This document shows positions 1 to 6,882 of a DNA stretch of 22,936 nt, in pieces. A program made the translations under genes and the position numbers. Within the stretch, counting starts at the first letter, position 1, and each line of letters starts with the position of its first letter. The notes under the pieces are model-generated. The model had not been told where the DNA came from and did no database searches. It was given only the letters and a program-made list of their open reading frames with translations. Location: positions 1 to 22,936 of the forward strand of contig CABQLK010000033.1 in the NCBI GenBank assembly GCA_902465015.1. Reading direction: 5' to 3'. The DNA comes from an uncultured Collinsella sp. GTDB taxonomy: Bacteria; Actinomycetota; Coriobacteriia; Coriobacteriales; Coriobacteriaceae.

Positions 1-20
1 GAACACCAACATGTTTTCGG

Positions 21-494
21 CTAAAAAACGTCCTTGGCAAACACCTTTGAGTCATTGGGGACCTGACGGATTTCGATAACCACGCCATCGTTCACAAGCT
101 CTTGGATATGCTCGGCATCGGTTTCGGTCGCAAAGATCGCGGGGGTCGGATGAAGCGTGGTCTCGGGAGACTTTCGAGTTCCGCCCAGATTGATCTCCTT
201 GATGTCTTTGCAACCCTTAGCAAGGCGATAGGCATCCTCGATCGTCTCGACAATGATAAACAGCGAATACTTGTCGGTAACGCCGCTGTTGAGCGCCTCG
301 ATAGCAGCGTCAACATCCTTGATGACGAGTTTAACGCCGCTGGGGCGGGCGAGCCTCAAAGCGGCTTTTCTCATATCGTCTTTTGCCACGGCGTCGCTGG
401 CACACAGGATGCAATCGACATCCAGCGCATGTGTCCAAGACATGGCGACCTGGCCGTGAATCAATCGGTAATCGACCCTCGTAAGCTTAATCAT
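21..494 (-). CDS. PTS mannose/fructose/sorbose-family IIB component
   Basis: Cytoplasmic phosphocarrier of a mannose-family PTS: it takes phosphate from IIA on a histidine and passes it to the incoming sugar. The N-terminus reads MIKLTRVDYRLIHGQV; His13 in RLIHGQV is the expected phosphorylated residue. The length of 157 aa is normal for a free-standing IIB domain. An upstream in-frame GTG and ATG exist, but GGAG lies 9 nt before the ATG at 494, so that start is preferred. It follows the IIA gene at 557 by 62 nt on the same strand and probably shares its transcript. No IIC or IID gene is visible for this pair; they are presumably beyond the left edge. The sugar is unknown. Family call is firm; substrate is not inferable. 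Confidence 0.93.
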   Translation of the reverse strand: MIKLTRVDYRLIHGQVAMSWTHALDVDCILCASDAVAKDDMRKAALRLARPSGVKLVIKDVDAAIEALNSGVTDKYSLFIIVETIEDAYRLAKGCKDIKEINLGGTRKSPETTLHPTPAIFATETDAEHIQELVNDGVVIEIRQVPNDSKVFAKDVF

Positions 495-556
495 CAAAAA
501 CATCTCCACACGTAATAAAGGTAATGACAGGGTTGAATTATTCGTTGAAGCTTGAG

Positions 557-976
557 CTAGAACTCTTCTTCTTCGACATCGGAGAGCATATCCGCCGCCT
601 CACAAAGCTGGATAAACGAACGTGATCCCTCGACCGCGGCTTTGGCCTTGTCCGCATCCAGGGAGTCCAGCTGTGTAACCATTTCCACCAGCAGCGGCAA
701 GTTCATTCCGGTGATCAACGTAAACGATCCGGTGGCCTGCCTCTGGATGAATTCGTTGTTTACAGAGCCGCCAAAGATGTCAGTCACGACAAACCAAGAG
801 TCGGCAGGGTCCCTCGTCTCCATCCATGCATCAATCAACGCCGCGACGTCCCTTGAATCGTCATCGATATAGGCGCACAGGCACTCGATTCGGTCGTTAG
901 TGCCCATCAGAATCTCCAGAGAGCTTTTCATGCCTTGGGCGAGATAACCATGACTCGCTAGCAATATCTTATTCAT
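557..976 (-). CDS. PTS mannose-family IIA component
   Basis: Cytoplasmic IIA protein that accepts phosphate from HPr and hands it to IIB. The 139-aa protein has the hallmark start MNKILLASHG, with His9 as the phosphorylation site, and the conserved VTDIFGGS segment with Asp66 near the active site. The C-terminus is acidic (EEEEF). GGAG sits just ahead of the ATG. It is the first gene of a minus-strand unit continuing into IIB at 494. A GntR/UTRA regulator gene lies 134 nt upstream on the same strand and is the natural candidate regulator. In contrast to the PTS at 19494-20417, IIA and IIB are separate genes here, so the two transporters are distinct lineages rather than a recent duplication. 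Confidence 0.93.
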   Translation of the reverse strand: MNKILLASHGYLAQGMKSSLEILMGTNDRIECLCAYIDDDSRDVAALIDAWMETRDPADSWFVVTDIFGGSVNNEFIQRQATGSFTLITGMNLPLLVEMVTQLDSLDADKAKAAVEGSRSFIQLCEAADMLSDVEEEEF

Positions 977-1000
977 AGTTCTCCAATACCAATAGGACGT

Positions 1001-1018
1001 ACTATATTGTCATAACAA
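1001..1018 (-). promoter_or_regulatory. candidate promoter and operator of the left PTS unit
   Basis: On the minus strand a TATAGT box (1001-1006) lies 25 nt before the IIA start and is directly preceded by the near-palindrome TTGTTATGACAA (1007-1018), where a repressor could block RNA polymerase. No good -35 hexamer is visible. The GntR gene next door is the presumed regulator. No convincing second copy is seen ahead of that GntR gene. Confidence 0.3.
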
Positions 1019-1110
1019 AGTATATTAGCAATCTGCCCTACGGGTGTGTCTATTTTCCAAATCCGCGAACGGTAGCAATTGGTCGGTAAATCGCCCAATC
1101 TATCTCTAAT

Positions 1111-1815
1111 TTACAAATAGAACTTCAGTCGCTCGGTGCAGTACACCTGACGGGAGATGAAAAGCGGCTCGCCGCTTGGAGCATAACGTCTATCGACAAA
1201 CAGAAGCAGCGGAGACTCCAGCTCCACGTTAAGGTATGCCGCCTCGAGCTCGCTCGCATAGCAGACCTCGAGTGTACGCGTGTTGGGGCCCATCTTGATC
1301 CCCTGGCGATCGAGTACCGCCATCAGCGAATCCTCGAGGGACTCATGCTCCAAAAAAGAAAGCACAGCGGAATAGCTATTGGTTTCCAGCATCGTGGGCT
1401 TGTCATCCACAAGACGCAGACGACGACTACGCAATACCTTTTGGGTATCGTCTACGCCCAGGAACTTCGCGTCTCGCAGGCTTGGGAAGTCCCAGCCCAT
1501 TGCGAGAACCCTGGTAGACGCCTGTTTTCCCGCAAGCTGGCACGAATGGGTAAAGCTCTCACGGTCGTCCGCGGCATACATCTGCGTGTCCGACGAAACG
1601 AACGTGCCCTTGCCGCGGGCCCTCTCAACAAGCCCAGCATCTTCCATTTCTTTAATTGCGGAGCGAACCGTTATTCGGCTCACGCCAAATTGCTCGATGA
1701 GCTCCGCCTCGGTCGGAAGCTTATCTCCCGGACGGTACGTGCCGTTGGCGATCGAATCAGAGAGCGCACGGACAATCTGTTTGTACAGGGGGATAACGCT
1801 ATTTGCTTCAACCAT
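1111..1815 (-). CDS. GntR-family transcriptional regulator with UTRA domain (HutC type)
   Basis: Ligand-responsive DNA-binding protein, about 234 aa. Residues 8-70 form the winged helix-turn-helix (IPLYKQIVRALSDSI, then FGVSRITVRSAIKEMEDAG, then ARGKGTFVSS). The rest is the UTRA effector-binding domain, which in this subfamily usually senses a phosphorylated sugar or related metabolite. The ATG at 1824 has its AAAGG motif almost touching it, so the ATG at 1815, about 10 nt from that motif, is preferred. It lies upstream of the IIA/IIB genes on the same strand and diverges from the M16 peptidase gene. By position it probably controls the left PTS unit. Family is certain; effector unknown. Confidence 0.93.
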   Translation of the reverse strand: MVEANSVIPLYKQIVRALSDSIANGTYRPGDKLPTEAELIEQFGVSRITVRSAIKEMEDAGLVERARGKGTFVSSDTQMYAADDRESFTHSCQLAGKQASTRVLAMGWDFPSLRDAKFLGVDDTQKVLRSRRLRLVDDKPTMLETNSYSAVLSFLEHESLEDSLMAVLDRQGIKMGPNTRTLEVCYASELEAAYLNVELESPLLLFVDRRYAPSGEPLFISRQVYCTERLKFYL

Positions 1816-2037
1816 ATCAACCATACCTTTGCAAGGAATCAGCAGCTTATAGATAGATGACTTATATTGTATTAGAACTTTTTAGGAGTCCATATATTTC
1901 CTAAATGATTCGGTAAACGGGGTGTTATTTCACTTTAGCGGGGTGCAGCGGCTACCCGCGGCATTCGTTATTAACCTAGCTAGGCTAGTCCACCCACATC
2001 GTCTCCAGTTCGCCGCAGAACCGCGGCCCCATATGGG

Positions 2038-2043
2038 TATACT
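2038..2043 (+). promoter_or_regulatory. possible -10 box of the M16 peptidase gene
   Basis: TATACT lies 52 nt before the ATG at 2096 in the gap between the divergent GntR and peptidase genes. No recognisable -35 hexamer is found at the right spacing, so this is only a candidate. The rest of 1816-2095 shows an AT-rich stretch near 1850-1920 and no other feature. Confidence 0.3.
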
Positions 2044-2095
2044 CTCGAGGATTCGACTCGATTCGCCCCCGCTGGGGCGTCAAAGGAGACTGCAT

Positions 2096-5000
2096 ATGCC
2101 CACCACCACCTCAACCGACCTGCGCGCCGCTGCTGCCGCGCTGCTGGTGCCCGGTACCACCTGCCACGGTTTTGCCGTCGAGCTTTGCGAGACCGTGCCC
2201 GAGCTCGACTCGGACGCCTACGTGCTGCGCCACACTGCCTCGGGCGCTCGCCTGCTGTACCTGGCGTGCGACGACGAAAACAAGGCCTTTGCCATTGGCT
2301 TTAAGACGCCGCCGGCCGATTCCACCGGCGTATTCCATATTCTTGAGCACTCGGTGCTGTGCGGATCGGCCAAGTTCCCCGTCAAGGAGCCGTTTGTCGA
2401 CCTGATCAAGAGCTCCATGCAGACGTTCCTCAACGCCATGACCTACCCCGACAAGACCATCTACCCCGTTGCCACCACCAACGAGCAGGATCTGTACAAC
2501 CTGATGGACGTGTACCTGGACGCCGTGTTCAACCCGGCCATCTATACCAAGCCGACCATTTTTGAGCAGGAGGGCTGGCACTACGAGCTGGACCTGCCGG
2601 AGAGCGCCGAGGGCGAAGGCAGCGCCGCCAGCCTGCGCGAGGGCACGCTGCGCTATAACGGCGTGGTGTTCAACGAGATGAAGGGCGCGCTGTCCGACCC
2701 CATGAGTGTGCTGGACGACGCCGTCAACGCCGCGCTCTATCCCGACACCGCCTATGCGCACGAGAGCGGTGGCGACCCGCGCGCGATTCCCGCGCTCACC
2801 TACGAGCAGTTCCTGGACACGCACGCGCGCCACTACAATCCTTCCAACTCCTACATCACGCTCTACGGCGACCTGGACGTGGACCGCGCGCTGGCCTTTT
2901 TGGACGAGCGCTATCTGTCGCAGCCGAGCGCTGCAAGCCGCCGCATGGACGCTGCCGTCGCCGCCGGCGAGGACCCGTCCACGCTGGCGCCCAATCCGCT
3001 GGGCGTGCAGGCGCCCGTGACCTGCGAGTATAAGCGCGTCGAGATGTCCACCACGCCCGAGAACGCCCTGGTGGGCCTGGGTCTTGTGCTGGGCAGCGCG
3101 CTCGACCGCAAGCGCACGATCGCGGCGGACATCCTGTTCGAGGCACTGCTGGGCTCCAACGAAGCGCCGGTTAAGAAGGCCATTCTGGCCGCCGGCCTGG
3201 GCGGCAACGTGGTGAGCTACACAGCGGCCGAGAGCCTGCAGCCCTACGAACTCATCATGCTGCAGAACGCGCAGCCCGGCGTAGCGCGCGAGCTGCGTCG
3301 CGTGTTCCAGGACGCCTGCCGCGACCTGTGTGAGCACGGCGTTCCGCGCGAGCGCCTGGAGGCCATCATCAGCAGCAACGAGTACGACCTGCGCCAGCGC
3401 GACTACGGTATTGCCGACGGCGTGGCCATTGCGTGCGACGCGCTGAGCACGTGGCTCTACGATGACGACGCTGCGACGCTGGCGCTCAAGTATGGCCCGG
3501 TGTACGAGGAGCTGCGCGGCGAGCTGAACGGTAGCTACTTTGAGGACCTGCTGCGCGAGCTCGTGCTGGAGAACGACCACATGGCGTTGGTCGAGCTGGT
3601 GCCGGTGGACGCCGCCGAGGGCGCGGAGGGCGCCGAAGCTGCCGAGCTGGCTGCCAAGCGCGACGCCATGACCGATGCCGAGCTGGCGGACGTGGTCGAG
3701 CGCACGGCCGTGCTGCGTGCCGCGCAGGAGGCCGAGGACACGCCCGAGGACAAGGCCACGCTACCGCGTCTGCGTGTATCCGACATTGGCGCGGCGCGCC
3801 CCGAGCCGCCGCTCGTTGTGGACACGACTGCGCCCATCCCCTGCCTGCGCCACGGCATCCCCACCAACCGCCTGGCCTACGCCATGCAGTACTTCGACCT
3901 GAGTTGCGTCGCATTTGAGGACCTGCCCTACGTGACGCTGCTCTGCCGCCTGCTCAAGCAGCTGCCCACGCGCGAGCATTCGGCCGAGGAACTCGACAAC
4001 CTGCTTGCCGGCAAGCTAGGCTTTTTGAGCTTTACGACCGAGGTCATGACCCAGCCCGACGTGGACGGCGTGCGTCCCTACCTGCTGGTGAGCGCCGGCG
4101 CCCTGTCCGAGAAAATCGACGCGCTGGCGAGCCTGCCGCGCGAGGTGTGGTCGAGCACGCTATTGCTCGACGCCGACGCCGACCGCGTTCGCGACGTGCT
4201 CACGCAGATTCGCATTGGGCTTGAGCAGGGCTTTATCAACAACGGTCACTCGGCGGCGCTCGGTCGCGCGATGAGCTACAGCTCGCCTTCGGCCGTGGTG
4301 CGCGAGCAGCTTTCGGGCGTGGACTTCTACCTGTTCCTGCGCGATCTGCTCGAGCACTTTGACGAGCGCTTGGACGGCCTGCGTGCCAAGCTTGCCGCGC
4401 TGGCAGGCCGCATCTTTGTGGCCGATGGCTGCATAGCGAGCTTTACCGGCAGCGACGAGGACTTCAATGCGTACTGGGATGCCGCGGGCGACCTGGGGCT
4501 TGGCGCGGGCGACGGCGCCGATGCCGGCCGCAACGCGCTCGTGGTGCCGGAGCCGCGCGACCGTCACGAGGCTTTCGTCATCCCCAGCGACATCTGCTTT
4601 GCGGCGCGCGCGTGCGATCCGCGTCGTCTGGGCATTGACGTGACGGGCGCCTGGGCGGTTGCCGCCAACGCGCTCTCCTACGACTACCTGTGGAACGAGA
4701 TCCGCGTGAAGGGCGGTGCGTACGGATGCGGATTCCGCGCGGCCGGCGAGCGCCAGACTGCGTTCTACACCTACCGCGACCCGGCGGTCGATCCTTCGAT
4801 TGAGCGCGTGGCGCGCGCAGGCGAATGGCTCGGCAGCTTTGAGCCCGACGAGGCCGCCTTTGAGGGCTTCATCGTAAGCTGCGTGAGCGGCATGGACGCA
4901 CCGGTTAAGCCGTACGCGCTCACCAAGCGCCGCAATACGACCTACCTTGCCGGGCTCGATCCGCACGCGCGCGAGGAGCGTCGCGCCCAGATGCTCGCCG

Positions 5001-5137
5001 CCACCCCCGGTGAGCTGCGCTCGCTCGGCTCCGATGTGACGCGCATCGCAGCCGCGTCGCCCACCTGCGTCTTTGGCGGCCGAGACGTCATCGCCAAGAG
5101 CAACGCCGGCTTTAACGTCGTCGACCTGCTGGCCTAA
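2096..5137 (+). CDS. M16C-family zinc metallopeptidase (presequence protease / insulinase type)
   Basis: Large peptide-degrading metallopeptidase of about 1013 aa, the usual size for M16C (PreP/Cym1-like) proteins, which fold as two M16 halves forming a closed chamber. The inverted zinc motif HILEH is at residues 81-85 (zinc ligands His81 and His85, catalytic Glu84). Glu194 in VFNEMKGALSDP is the likely third ligand. The C-terminal half contains WNEIRVKGGAYGCG, the usual Arg/Tyr-type substrate-binding segment. An upstream in-frame extension lacks protein-like composition, while AAAGGAG sits 7 nt before the ATG at 2096. No signal peptide is visible, so it is probably cytoplasmic. It is monocistronic: divergent from the GntR gene and followed by a strong terminator. 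Codon use is strongly GC-rich, typical of the host backbone. Confidence 0.93.
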   Translation: MPTTTSTDLRAAAAALLVPGTTCHGFAVELCETVPELDSDAYVLRHTASGARLLYLACDDENKAFAIGFKTPPADSTGVFHILEHSVLCGSAKFPVKEPFVDLIKSSMQTFLNAMTYPDKTIYPVATTNEQDLYNLMDVYLDAVFNPAIYTKPTIFEQEGWHYELDLPESAEGEGSAASLREGTLRYNGVVFNEMKGALSDPMSVLDDAVNAALYPDTAYAHESGGDPRAIPALTYEQFLDTHARHYNPSNSYITLYGDLDVDRALAFLDERYLSQPSAASRRMDAAVAAGEDPSTLAPNPLGVQAPVTCEYKRVEMSTTPENALVGLGLVLGSALDRKRTIAADILFEALLGSNEAPVKKAILAAGLGGNVVSYTAAESLQPYELIMLQNAQPGVARELRRVFQDACRDLCEHGVPRERLEAIISSNEYDLRQRDYGIADGVAIACDALSTWLYDDDAATLALKYGPVYEELRGELNGSYFEDLLRELVLENDHMALVELVPVDAAEGAEGAEAAELAAKRDAMTDAELADVVERTAVLRAAQEAEDTPEDKATLPRLRVSDIGAARPEPPLVVDTTAPIPCLRHGIPTNRLAYAMQYFDLSCVAFEDLPYVTLLCRLLKQLPTREHSAEELDNLLAGKLGFLSFTTEVMTQPDVDGVRPYLLVSAGALSEKIDALASLPREVWSSTLLLDADADRVRDVLTQIRIGLEQGFINNGHSAALGRAMSYSSPSAVVREQLSGVDFYLFLRDLLEHFDERLDGLRAKLAALAGRIFVADGCIASFTGSDEDFNAYWDAAGDLGLGAGDGADAGRNALVVPEPRDRHEAFVIPSDICFAARACDPRRLGIDVTGAWAVAANALSYDYLWNEIRVKGGAYGCGFRAAGERQTAFYTYRDPAVDPSIERVARAGEWLGSFEPDEAAFEGFIVSCVSGMDAPVKPYALTKRRNTTYLAGLDPHAREERRAQMLAATPGELRSLGSDVTRIAAASPTCVFGGRDVIAKSNAGFNVVDLLA

Positions 5138-5142
5138 CGTAC

Positions 5143-5187
5143 AAAGGTAGATTTTTGGGACATGCCCGAAAATCTACCTTTTCTTTT
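5143..5187 (+). terminator. rho-independent terminator of the M16 peptidase gene
   Basis: A perfect 13-bp stem (AAAGGTAGATTTT with AAAATCTACCTTT) closes a loop containing GGGACATGCCC and runs into a T-rich tract (TTTTCTTTT). It begins 5 nt after the stop codon. The 33-nt core at 5146-5178 closely resembles a hairpin at 7912-7944 that is not in a terminator position, so the terminator may have been recruited from a dispersed repeat. Confidence 0.8.
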
Positions 5188-5229
5188 CCGCCGCTTGGGC
5201 GGGGCAGCTTAGCCCGTCCCACCAGTTTT

Positions 5230-5286
5230 GTCTCGATCTGTAACATCTAGGCGGCAATATCGGCTCCAGATGTTACAGGTCGAGAC
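5230..5286. repeat. palindrome 1 of a tandem pair (GTCTCGATCTGTAACA family)
   Basis: Arms of 19 nt at 5230-5248 and 5268-5286 are inverted copies with one difference, which becomes a G-U pair in plus-strand RNA. The loop is 19 nt. It is the first of two homologous hairpins placed head to tail between the peptidase terminator and the hicA promoter. There is no T-run, so it is not an obvious terminator. Confidence 0.85.
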
Positions 5287-5307
5287 GTTTCCGAATGGCG
5301 CCGGCTC

Positions 5308-5370
5308 TTTGTCTCGATCTGTAACAGCTAGGCCCATTTTTGCCGAGTTACTGTTACAGATCGAGACAAA
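5308..5370. repeat. palindrome 2 of a tandem pair (perfect 20-bp arms)
   Basis: Arm TTTGTCTCGATCTGTAACAG (5308-5327) is perfectly inverted at 5351-5370, with a 23-nt loop. The outer 16 nt match palindrome 1 while the loop differs, so the two hairpins share arms but not centres. The remainder of the 394-nt gap between the peptidase and hicA holds the terminator, these palindromes, and the hicAB promoter region. Confidence 0.85.
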
Positions 5371-5435
5371 CCGCCGCAGACACCCGCCCTTCAGCAAAAA
5401 CTACCACAAAGGGGACAGGTGTCTTTGTGTTGATT

Positions 5436-5471
5436 CGAACACTTGTTCTATACGTACACATGTTCTATAGT
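5436..5471 (+). promoter_or_regulatory. hicAB promoter overlapped by two LexA-like boxes
   Basis: A -35 TTGTTC (5443-5448) and a -10 TATAGT (5466-5471) are separated by exactly 17 bp. Two related 14-mers overlap them: CGAACACTTGTTCT (5436-5449), which fits the GAAC-N4-GTTC SOS box of Gram-positive bacteria, and CGTACACATGTTCT (5453-5466), one mismatch from that pattern. They are spaced 17 bp. LexA control is an inference; another repressor using the same tandem site is possible. Confidence 0.5.
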
Positions 5472-5496
5472 AGGGGTGCTTGCATCGGACTTAAAT

Positions 5497-5517
5497 TGCA
5501 ACTAGGATATAGTTGCA
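5497..5517 (+). promoter_or_regulatory. palindromic candidate operator upstream of hicA
   Basis: Perfect 8-bp inverted repeat TGCAACTA / TAGTTGCA around GGATA, ending 14 nt before the hicA ATG and downstream of the -10 box. HicB antitoxins of the ribbon-helix-helix type usually bind such palindromes to repress their own operon. The assignment to HicB is inferred from position. Confidence 0.45.
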
Positions 5518-5531
5518 GAATGTGAGGCGGG

Positions 5532-5795
5532 ATGACTCGGACCGATAAACTCATCGCCCAACTGCTTAGCTGCCCCTCGACGTATCGGTATACCGATTTT
5601 TTAAAAGTCATGGCTTCATATGGCTTTGAAATGGACGACAAAGGCAAGACATCCGGATCGCGCGTTCGCTTCTACAGGCCATCAGATGGCAGGATATTCG
5701 TAATGCACGCGCCACATCCATCTGACGAATTGACAGCGGGGACCATTCGAAACATCGTTCGATTTCTGCAAGATGTCGGAGGTAGTCATGAGTAA
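5532..5795 (+). CDS. hicA: HicA-family toxin (mRNA interferase)
   Basis: Predicted type II toxin of 87 aa with the compact double-stranded-RNA-binding-like fold of HicA, which cleaves mRNA when not neutralised. Seen: helix 1 (RTDKLIAQLLSCPSTYRYTDFLKVMASYGF), then KTSGSRVRFYR at residues 39-49, then VMHAPHP with His59 and His62, and a C-terminal helix (TIRNIVRFLQDVG). In many HicA proteins the catalytic His follows GS (GSH); here the position is Arg44, a variant common in one HicA branch where the downstream HxPHP histidines are conserved. A GAGG motif is just ahead of the ATG. It overlaps hicB by 8 nt. The region is visibly more AT-rich than the flanking peptidase gene, consistent with acquisition as a mobile toxin-antitoxin module. 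Confidence 0.87.
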   Translation: MTRTDKLIAQLLSCPSTYRYTDFLKVMASYGFEMDDKGKTSGSRVRFYRPSDGRIFVMHAPHPSDELTAGTIRNIVRFLQDVGGSHE

Positions 5796-6117
5796 CGTTT
5801 TGGCATACAAGGGTTATTTCGCCCCAGTCGAGTTCGATGCCGAACAGCATGTGCTAACAGGTATGGTCACCGGCATTAGGGACGCAATCGTATTTGAAGG
5901 CTCCACGGTTAAAGAAGTGGAACAATGCTTCCACGACGCCGTTGACGATTACCTTGAGTTTTGCGCCGAGAAGGGCAAGGAGCCCGAGCGGGCTTTTAAG
6001 GGCTCGTTCAACGTAAGAACGGGTTCCGAGCTCCACAAGCAAGCGGCGCTGGCAGCGGCAAAGAAGGGTGAGTCACTCAATAAGTTTGTGACTGAAGCAA
6101 TTGCTGCGGCGTTATAG
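5788..6117 (+). CDS. hicB: HicB-family antitoxin
   Basis: Antitoxin partner of the upstream HicA, about 109 aa. The N-terminal part (YKGYFAPVEFDAEQHVLTGMVTGIRDAIVFEGSTVKEVEQCFHDAVDDYLEFC) is the HicB RNase H-like fold that sequesters the toxin. Residues from about 75 on (SFNVRTGSELHKQAALAAAKKGESLNKFVTEAIAAAL) are a ribbon-helix-helix DNA-binding domain, so it should also autoregulate the operon. An upstream in-frame ATG exists at 5773, but GGAGG precedes the ATG at 5788 by 5 nt, and that start gives the usual coupled overlap with hicA. Toxin-first gene order is normal for hicAB. The palindrome at 5497-5517 is the best candidate binding site. Confidence 0.9.
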   Translation: MSNVLAYKGYFAPVEFDAEQHVLTGMVTGIRDAIVFEGSTVKEVEQCFHDAVDDYLEFCAEKGKEPERAFKGSFNVRTGSELHKQAALAAAKKGESLNKFVTEAIAAAL

Positions 6118-6200
6118 CATTAACGCCTAGGCTCAAACCACCACAAAGGGCGCAGTTCACAGGCATATTTGCGGTGACTTTACTGCCCATATCGCGTTTG

Positions 6201-6244
6201 CCCAGAAAAAACCTGCCAAAATAAACCTGTCCCTTTTTGGTAGG
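6201..6244 (+). repeat. 44-nt hairpin repeat, copy 1
   Basis: Begins CCCAGAAAAAACCTGCCAAA and ends CTTTTTGGTAGG; the arms CCTGCCAAAA and TTTTTGGTAGG pair (one G-U in RNA). It differs from copy 3 (16488-16531) at only 3 of 44 positions. It ends 18 nt before the cyclo-ligase ATG, directly against the ribosome-binding region. The preceding 6118-6200 shows no other feature. Confidence 0.88.
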
Positions 6245-6262
6245 CTGGGAGATGAGGCCGGG

Positions 6263-6859
6263 ATGGATAAGGCTGAGTTGCGGCGGGCGGTGATTGCCCG
6301 GCGCGATGCTATTGATTTGGATGTTCGGGCGGCGAAGTCCGCCGCTATCTGCGCGCGGCTTGTTGAGCTGATGGAGTCCAGCGGCACTGCGGGCCAACGC
6401 ACCGTTGCCGTCTATGCCGCCATGGGTTCCGAGGTCGACCCAGCCGCGTTTGCCGCCGCAGCCGTCGCGCGTGGCTGGCGCGTGGCCTATCCGTGCATGC
6501 TCTCGGCAGCAGACGCCATGGCTTATGGCCAGCGCATGTGCATGCGGGCAGTCTCTGCTTGCAATGCGTCCGAGGCCCCGTTTATCGCCCACCCTACGCG
6601 GGCCTTCGCAGCCACGGACGTCGACGGCGACCACTTCCCCATCGTGCCCGCCAAGGCTCTCGACATGATTATCGTGCCGCTCGTGGCTTTCGACCGCACC
6701 GGCGCGCGCCTGGGCTACGGCGGAGGCTGCTACGACCGCTACCTGCCCACAGTTGCACCTGAATGCCTAATCGTCGGCATCGCCTTTGACGAACAGCGCG
6801 TCGACCACGTTCCCACCGACGCCCACGATCTGCCACTGCCCAACATCGTCAGCGCCTAA
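6263..6859 (+). CDS. 5-formyltetrahydrofolate cyclo-ligase
   Basis: Cytoplasmic enzyme converting 5-formyltetrahydrofolate plus ATP into 5,10-methenyltetrahydrofolate, salvaging a dead-end folate. The 198-aa protein has the N-terminal basic ATP-binding start (MDKAELRRAVIARRDAI), YAAMGSEVDP at 51-60, the diagnostic glycine-rich signature RLGYGGGCYDRYL at 149-161, and the closing VPTDAHDLPLPNIV. Length is normal for the family. GAGG precedes the ATG by a few bases. The gene follows the 44-nt hairpin repeat, so its leader may be structured. It converges with metA, leaving 23 nt between the two stop codons and no visible terminator. Synonyms in other bacteria are fau/ygfA and mthfs. Confident assignment. 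Confidence 0.95.
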   Translation: MDKAELRRAVIARRDAIDLDVRAAKSAAICARLVELMESSGTAGQRTVAVYAAMGSEVDPAAFAAAAVARGWRVAYPCMLSAADAMAYGQRMCMRAVSACNASEAPFIAHPTRAFAATDVDGDHFPIVPAKALDMIIVPLVAFDRTGARLGYGGGCYDRYLPTVAPECLIVGIAFDEQRVDHVPTDAHDLPLPNIVSA

Positions 6860-6882
6860 CGGCTGGCGCACCTCCCGACGGC

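Noticed and set aside
1861..1872. TATATTGT shared by the regions before the IIA and first GntR genes as a common operator
   Set aside because: Only eight AT-rich bases match and the flanks do not; AT-rich promoter composition explains it.
2111..3580. 489-codon open frame antisense to the M16 peptidase gene
   Set aside because: It mirrors the codon bias of a strongly GC-rich gene, has low-complexity Val/Gln/His/Arg composition and no domain. The opposite strand carries a full zinc peptidase.
5228..5525. Small open frames across the tandem palindromes and hicAB promoter
   Set aside because: They arise from the palindrome sequence, lack ribosome-binding sites and overlap promoter elements.
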